Shown here one piece after another: positions 13,556 through 13,634 of a stretch of 13,634 nucleotides of DNA. Position numbers and translations under genes: made by a program. Source of the stretch: URHD0088 sp041488295 (GTDB lineage Bacteria > Pseudomonadota > Alphaproteobacteria > ATCC43930 > CGMCC-115725); NCBI GenBank assembly GCA_041488295.1, contig JBGPOZ010000127.1:1-13634 (forward strand), in the 5' to 3' direction. The notes beneath the pieces are model-generated. The model ran no database searches. It was not told where the DNA came from and worked only from the letters and a program-made list of their open reading frames with translations. The stretch's first letter is position 1. Each line of letters begins with the position of its first letter.

Positions 13556-13634
13556 TTCCGTCGGCACGGTACCTGAAGCGGAAGCTGGGCCCGCACCACC
13601 CCACCCCCCGGCGCGGAGACCCCCCCAAGCACGC

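Noticed and set aside
11576..13567. 663-residue reverse-strand open frame
   Set aside because: It runs antisense through three clear genes and two hairpin repeats, with composition typical of a shadow frame.

Overview
The window is high-GC DNA of an alphaproteobacterium, most likely a rhizobial-type (Hyphomicrobiales) organism. The evidence is the GC-rich codon usage, the families present (DUF5681, S1C-type PDZ tail, GMC dehydrogenase with a subunit-3-like partner), the alphaproteobacterial look of an initiator-tRNA fragment, and several copies of GC-rich intergenic hairpin repeats. No genus can be named from the sequence alone.

Left part (1-1610): the 3' end of an HtrA/S1C-like protease gene (PDZ domain), a LuxR-type regulator with a degenerate receiver domain, a hairpin repeat, and a reverse-strand DUF5681 gene.

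Middle, accessory part (about 1611-6115): the 49-nt 3' half of an initiator tRNA (fMet) followed by a terminator-like hairpin marks a probable attachment site of an integrative element. To its right come a phospholipase-D-like protein of unknown role, an orphan YidD-family protein, an active-looking isochorismatase-family hydrolase, and a toxin-first TumE/TumA-type toxin-antitoxin pair with a strong promoter and palindromic operator. The DUF5681 promoter and the toxin-antitoxin promoter carry a similar AATATCnTTnCCGGAnAT element. This block has lower GC and longer gaps than its surroundings. It also holds small repeats built on GTCGGAGTGG.

Secreted pair (5342-6619, reverse strand): an exported isochorismatase-fold protein whose catalytic Cys position is Ala, and an exported GlcG/HbpS-family protein. 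A roughly 190-bp imperfect palindrome follows at 6781-6973, in the divergent intergenic region.

Right part (7040-13634): ordinary metabolic genes. A class III aminotransferase of the glutamate-1-semialdehyde aminomutase type is followed 3 bp later by a CinA-like protein with an altered deamidase motif. An antibiotic-biosynthesis-monooxygenase-domain protein is convergent to it. A GMC flavoprotein with a Cys cluster overlaps its small subunit by 4 bp, and a 2-oxoglutarate/Fe(II) oxygenase of the isopenicillin N synthase family follows. Hairpin repeats punctuate the gaps, and one has supplied the 3' end of the small-subunit gene.

I found no CRISPR array, complete tRNA, rRNA, insertion-sequence transposase or integrase gene. 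The strongest leads are the tRNA-fMet attachment scar, the shared operator-like motif, and the secreted pseudo-hydrolase/HbpS pair.
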